Below are positions 5,628-7,189 of a stretch of DNA of 7,189 bases, piece by piece; position 1 is the first letter of the stretch, and each line of letters begins with the position of its first letter. The notes beneath the pieces are model-generated. The model was not told the origin of the DNA, searched no databases, and saw only the letters and a list, made by a program, of their open reading frames with translations. The position numbers and the translations under genes were made by a program. The DNA is taken from NCBI GenBank assembly GCA_045601445.1, contig JAZRZQ010000091.1:1-7189 (forward strand), in the 5' to 3' direction. Origin of the DNA: RGIG5579 sp045601445 (GTDB lineage Bacteria > Bacillota > Clostridia > Oscillospirales > SIG627).

Positions 5628-5891
5628 ATGCTCAAAGACGAAAAGCAGCAAATCATCACCACGTACGCAACCCACGAGGGCGACACCGGCTCGCCCGAGG
5701 TTCAGATCGCCATTCTGACCTCGAGAATCAACACCCTGACCGAGCACCTCAAGCTCAACAAGAAGGACCATCACTCCCGCAGAGGTATGCTGAAAATGGT
5801 CGGTCACAGAAGAAATCTTCTCAACTACCTGCAGAAGAAGGACATCACCCGTTACAGAGCCATCATCGAAAAGCTCGGTCTCAGAAAGTAA
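5628..5891 (+). CDS. rpsO: 30S ribosomal protein S15 (uS15)
   Basis: S15 is a primary 16S rRNA-binding protein that nucleates assembly of the 30S platform and contributes to an intersubunit bridge. The 87-residue length is typical. The family signature is clear: GDTGSPEVQIAILTSRI (about 18-34), then LTEHLKLNKKDHHSRRG (36-52), MLKMVGHRRNLLNYL (54-68) and the basic end KLGLRK. The ATG has an excellent AGGAGG with an 8-nt spacer. It heads the rpsO-pnp unit found in most bacteria, with pnp 12 nt behind it. Control is probably through the structured leader just upstream, where free S15 could shut off its own translation. Confidence 0.98.
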   Translation: MLKDEKQQIITTYATHEGDTGSPEVQIAILTSRINTLTEHLKLNKKDHHSRRGMLKMVGHRRNLLNYLQKKDITRYRAIIEKLGLRK

Positions 5892-5903
5892 TCGGGCAGC
5901 ATT

Positions 5904-7163
5904 ATGTTTGAAAATCACAGAATTTTTAAGTATGAGTTCGCCGGCAGACCGCTGATTATCGAAACCGGTAAGATCAGCCAGCTTGCCAACGGCTCCTGTC
6001 TGGTTCGTTACGGCGACACCTGCATCCTCGCAAACGCGACGGCAAGCGCCGCTCCCAGAGACGGGATCGACTTTCTCCCCCTGTCCGTAGACTATGAGGA
6101 GAGACTCTACGCCGTCGGCCGCATCCCCGGCAGCTTCAACCGCAGAGAAGGACGCCCCTCTACCAAGGCGATCCTGACCAGCCGCGTCATCGACCGTCCG
6201 ATCCGTCCCCTCTTCCCCAAGGATCTGAGAAACGACGTTTGCCTTTCTCTTCTGACCCTTTCGGTCGATCAGGACAACTCCCCCGAGATCGCCGCGATGA
6301 TCGGCGCATCCATTGCCCTTTCCATTTCCGACATTCCGTGGAACGGCCCGATCGGCGGTGCCTTCGTCGGTCTGGTTGACGGCGAGGTCGTCATCAACCC
6401 CACCATGGCACAGCGCGAAAAGAGCACGCTCGAATTAACCGTTGCCGCCAGCGAAAAGAAGGTCGTTATGATCGAGGCAGGCGCCAAGGAAGTCTCCGAT
6501 GAGGATATGTTCCGCGCCATTATGACCGCGTTCGAGGAGATCCAGGGGTTGGTTCGCTTCATCAACGACATCGTCGCCGAGATCGGAAAGCCCAAGTTCT
6601 CCTATCCTTCCTGCGAGGTGGACCACGATATGTTCGAGGCCATCAAGGAATTTGCCATCGAGGACGTCAAGGCAGCCCTTGACACCGATGACAAGACCGT
6701 TCGCGACGAGAGAATGCAGGTCGTTTACGGCAAGATCTACGAGAAGTTCGACGAGATCTATCCCGACGCACGCCTGATGATTAACGAGTGCGTCTACAAG
6801 CTCCAGAAATTTGTGGTTCGCCGCTGGCTGCTCGATGAGAAGAAGCGCGTGGACGGCAGAAGAATGGACGAGATCCGCCCGCTGGCAAGCGAGGTCGGTC
6901 TGATCCCCCGCGTACACGGCTCCGGTCTGTTCACCAGAGGACAGACGCAGGTTCTCACCTTGGCCACCCTCGGCTCGATCGGCGACCAGCAGATGCTGGA
7001 CGGCGTGGATCCCGAAGAGACCAAGCGCTATATGCACCACTACAATATGCCCGGCTACTCCGTGGGCGAAGCCAAGGCTTCCCGAAGCCCCGGACGCCGC
7101 GAGATCGGCCACGGCGCTTTGGCTGAAAGAGCGCTCGAGCCCGTTCTCCAAGTCGGATCGTAG
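5904..7163 (+). CDS. pnp: Polyribonucleotide nucleotidyltransferase (PNPase), 5' part; frame ends early at residue 419
   Basis: PNPase is a trimeric 3'-5' phosphorolytic exoribonuclease of RNA turnover. The first RNase PH-like domain covers about 10-145 (RYGDTCILANATAS, YEERLYAVGRIPG, REGRPS, SRVIDRPIRPLFP), the helical linker domain follows, and the second RNase PH domain starts near 313 (KKRVDGRRMDEIRPL, HGSGLFTRGQTQVL, RREIGHGALAERALEPVL). The family is about 700 residues. Here the match stops at Leu415 and four unrelated residues (QVGS) lead to TAG at 7161-7163, so most of the second catalytic domain and the KH and S1 RNA-binding domains are missing. A Ser (395, AGC) stands where SRGPGRR-type Gly is expected. 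The ribosome binding site is poor (GGGCAG), and the 12-nt gap to rpsO suggests translational coupling. The break is either real or an artefact of a contig end. Confidence 0.93.
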   Translation: MFENHRIFKYEFAGRPLIIETGKISQLANGSCLVRYGDTCILANATASAAPRDGIDFLPLSVDYEERLYAVGRIPGSFNRREGRPSTKAILTSRVIDRPIRPLFPKDLRNDVCLSLLTLSVDQDNSPEIAAMIGASIALSISDIPWNGPIGGAFVGLVDGEVVINPTMAQREKSTLELTVAASEKKVVMIEAGAKEVSDEDMFRAIMTAFEEIQGLVRFINDIVAEIGKPKFSYPSCEVDHDMFEAIKEFAIEDVKAALDTDDKTVRDERMQVVYGKIYEKFDEIYPDARLMINECVYKLQKFVVRRWLLDEKKRVDGRRMDEIRPLASEVGLIPRVHGSGLFTRGQTQVLTLATLGSIGDQQMLDGVDPEETKRYMHHYNMPGYSVGEAKASRSPGRREIGHGALAERALEPVLQVGS

Positions 7164-7189
7164 CCATGTCGTTCTGTGGGCCAAGGAGG
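7149..7189. other. Terminal ~41 bases that do not continue PNPase in any frame
   Basis: After codon 415 of pnp the family should continue PSEEEFPYTIR-like. None of the three forward frames does: frame 1 stops, another gives PSRIVAMSFCGP, the third SKSDRSHVVLWAKE. Only the first two residues of the second option agree with PNPase. The join therefore marks a junction, a cluster of sequence errors, or a misassembly at the end of the contig. Confidence 0.6.

Noticed and set aside
6435..7184. 249-codon minus-strand frame opposite pnp
   Set aside because: Shadow of PNPase codons; it has no ribosome binding site and a biased composition.

Overview
This window looks like a piece of chromosome from an anaerobic, endospore-forming Clostridia-type Firmicute of moderately high GC, perhaps from the Oscillospirales/Christensenellales side. 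That placement is an inference from the genes and signals, not from a marker phylogeny. The grounds are an oxygen-sensitive class III ribonucleotide reductase with its activase, a full-length SpoIIE phosphatase with a Spo0A-like box in its promoter, strong sigma-A-type promoters, and purine-rich Shine-Dalgarno sites.

Left part (1-5014), all transcribed right to left. nrdD, the anaerobic ribonucleotide reductase, runs off the left edge, so only its first 365 residues are present. Just upstream is nrdG, its radical-SAM activating enzyme, giving the order nrdG-nrdD. A consensus extended -10 promoter lies before nrdG, and two NrdR-type boxes 32 bp apart lie just upstream of it, so dNTP-responsive repression is likely. 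Next comes a hairpin terminator, then a small predicted lipoprotein gene. That gene has its own strong promoter, whose -35 overlaps the stop codon of the gene before it, spoIIE. spoIIE encodes an 832-residue polytopic membrane PP2C-type phosphatase that in Bacillus activates sigma-F in the forespore.

Right part (about 5030-7189), transcribed left to right. A 94-residue single-pass membrane protein of unknown function diverges from spoIIE across a 166-bp intergenic region. That region holds the Spo0A-like box and an 8-bp inverted repeat. Then follows the widespread rpsO-pnp pair (ribosomal protein S15 and polynucleotide phosphorylase). It has a good promoter and a roughly 125-nt structured leader that looks like an S15 autoregulatory element. 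pnp follows rpsO after 12 nt and has a weak ribosome binding site. Its reading frame matches PNPase up to about residue 415 and then departs from the family, ending at a stop at 7161-7163. The last ~41 bases of the window fit PNPase in no frame, so this is either a truncation or rearrangement, or an assembly artefact at a contig end.

The genes are mostly well-known families. The points that most deserve a second look are regulatory (rpsO leader, NrdR pair, Spo0A-box promoter, embedded lipoprotein promoter), plus the unknown membrane protein beside spoIIE and the broken end of pnp. I see no mobile element, CRISPR array, tRNA or rRNA gene.
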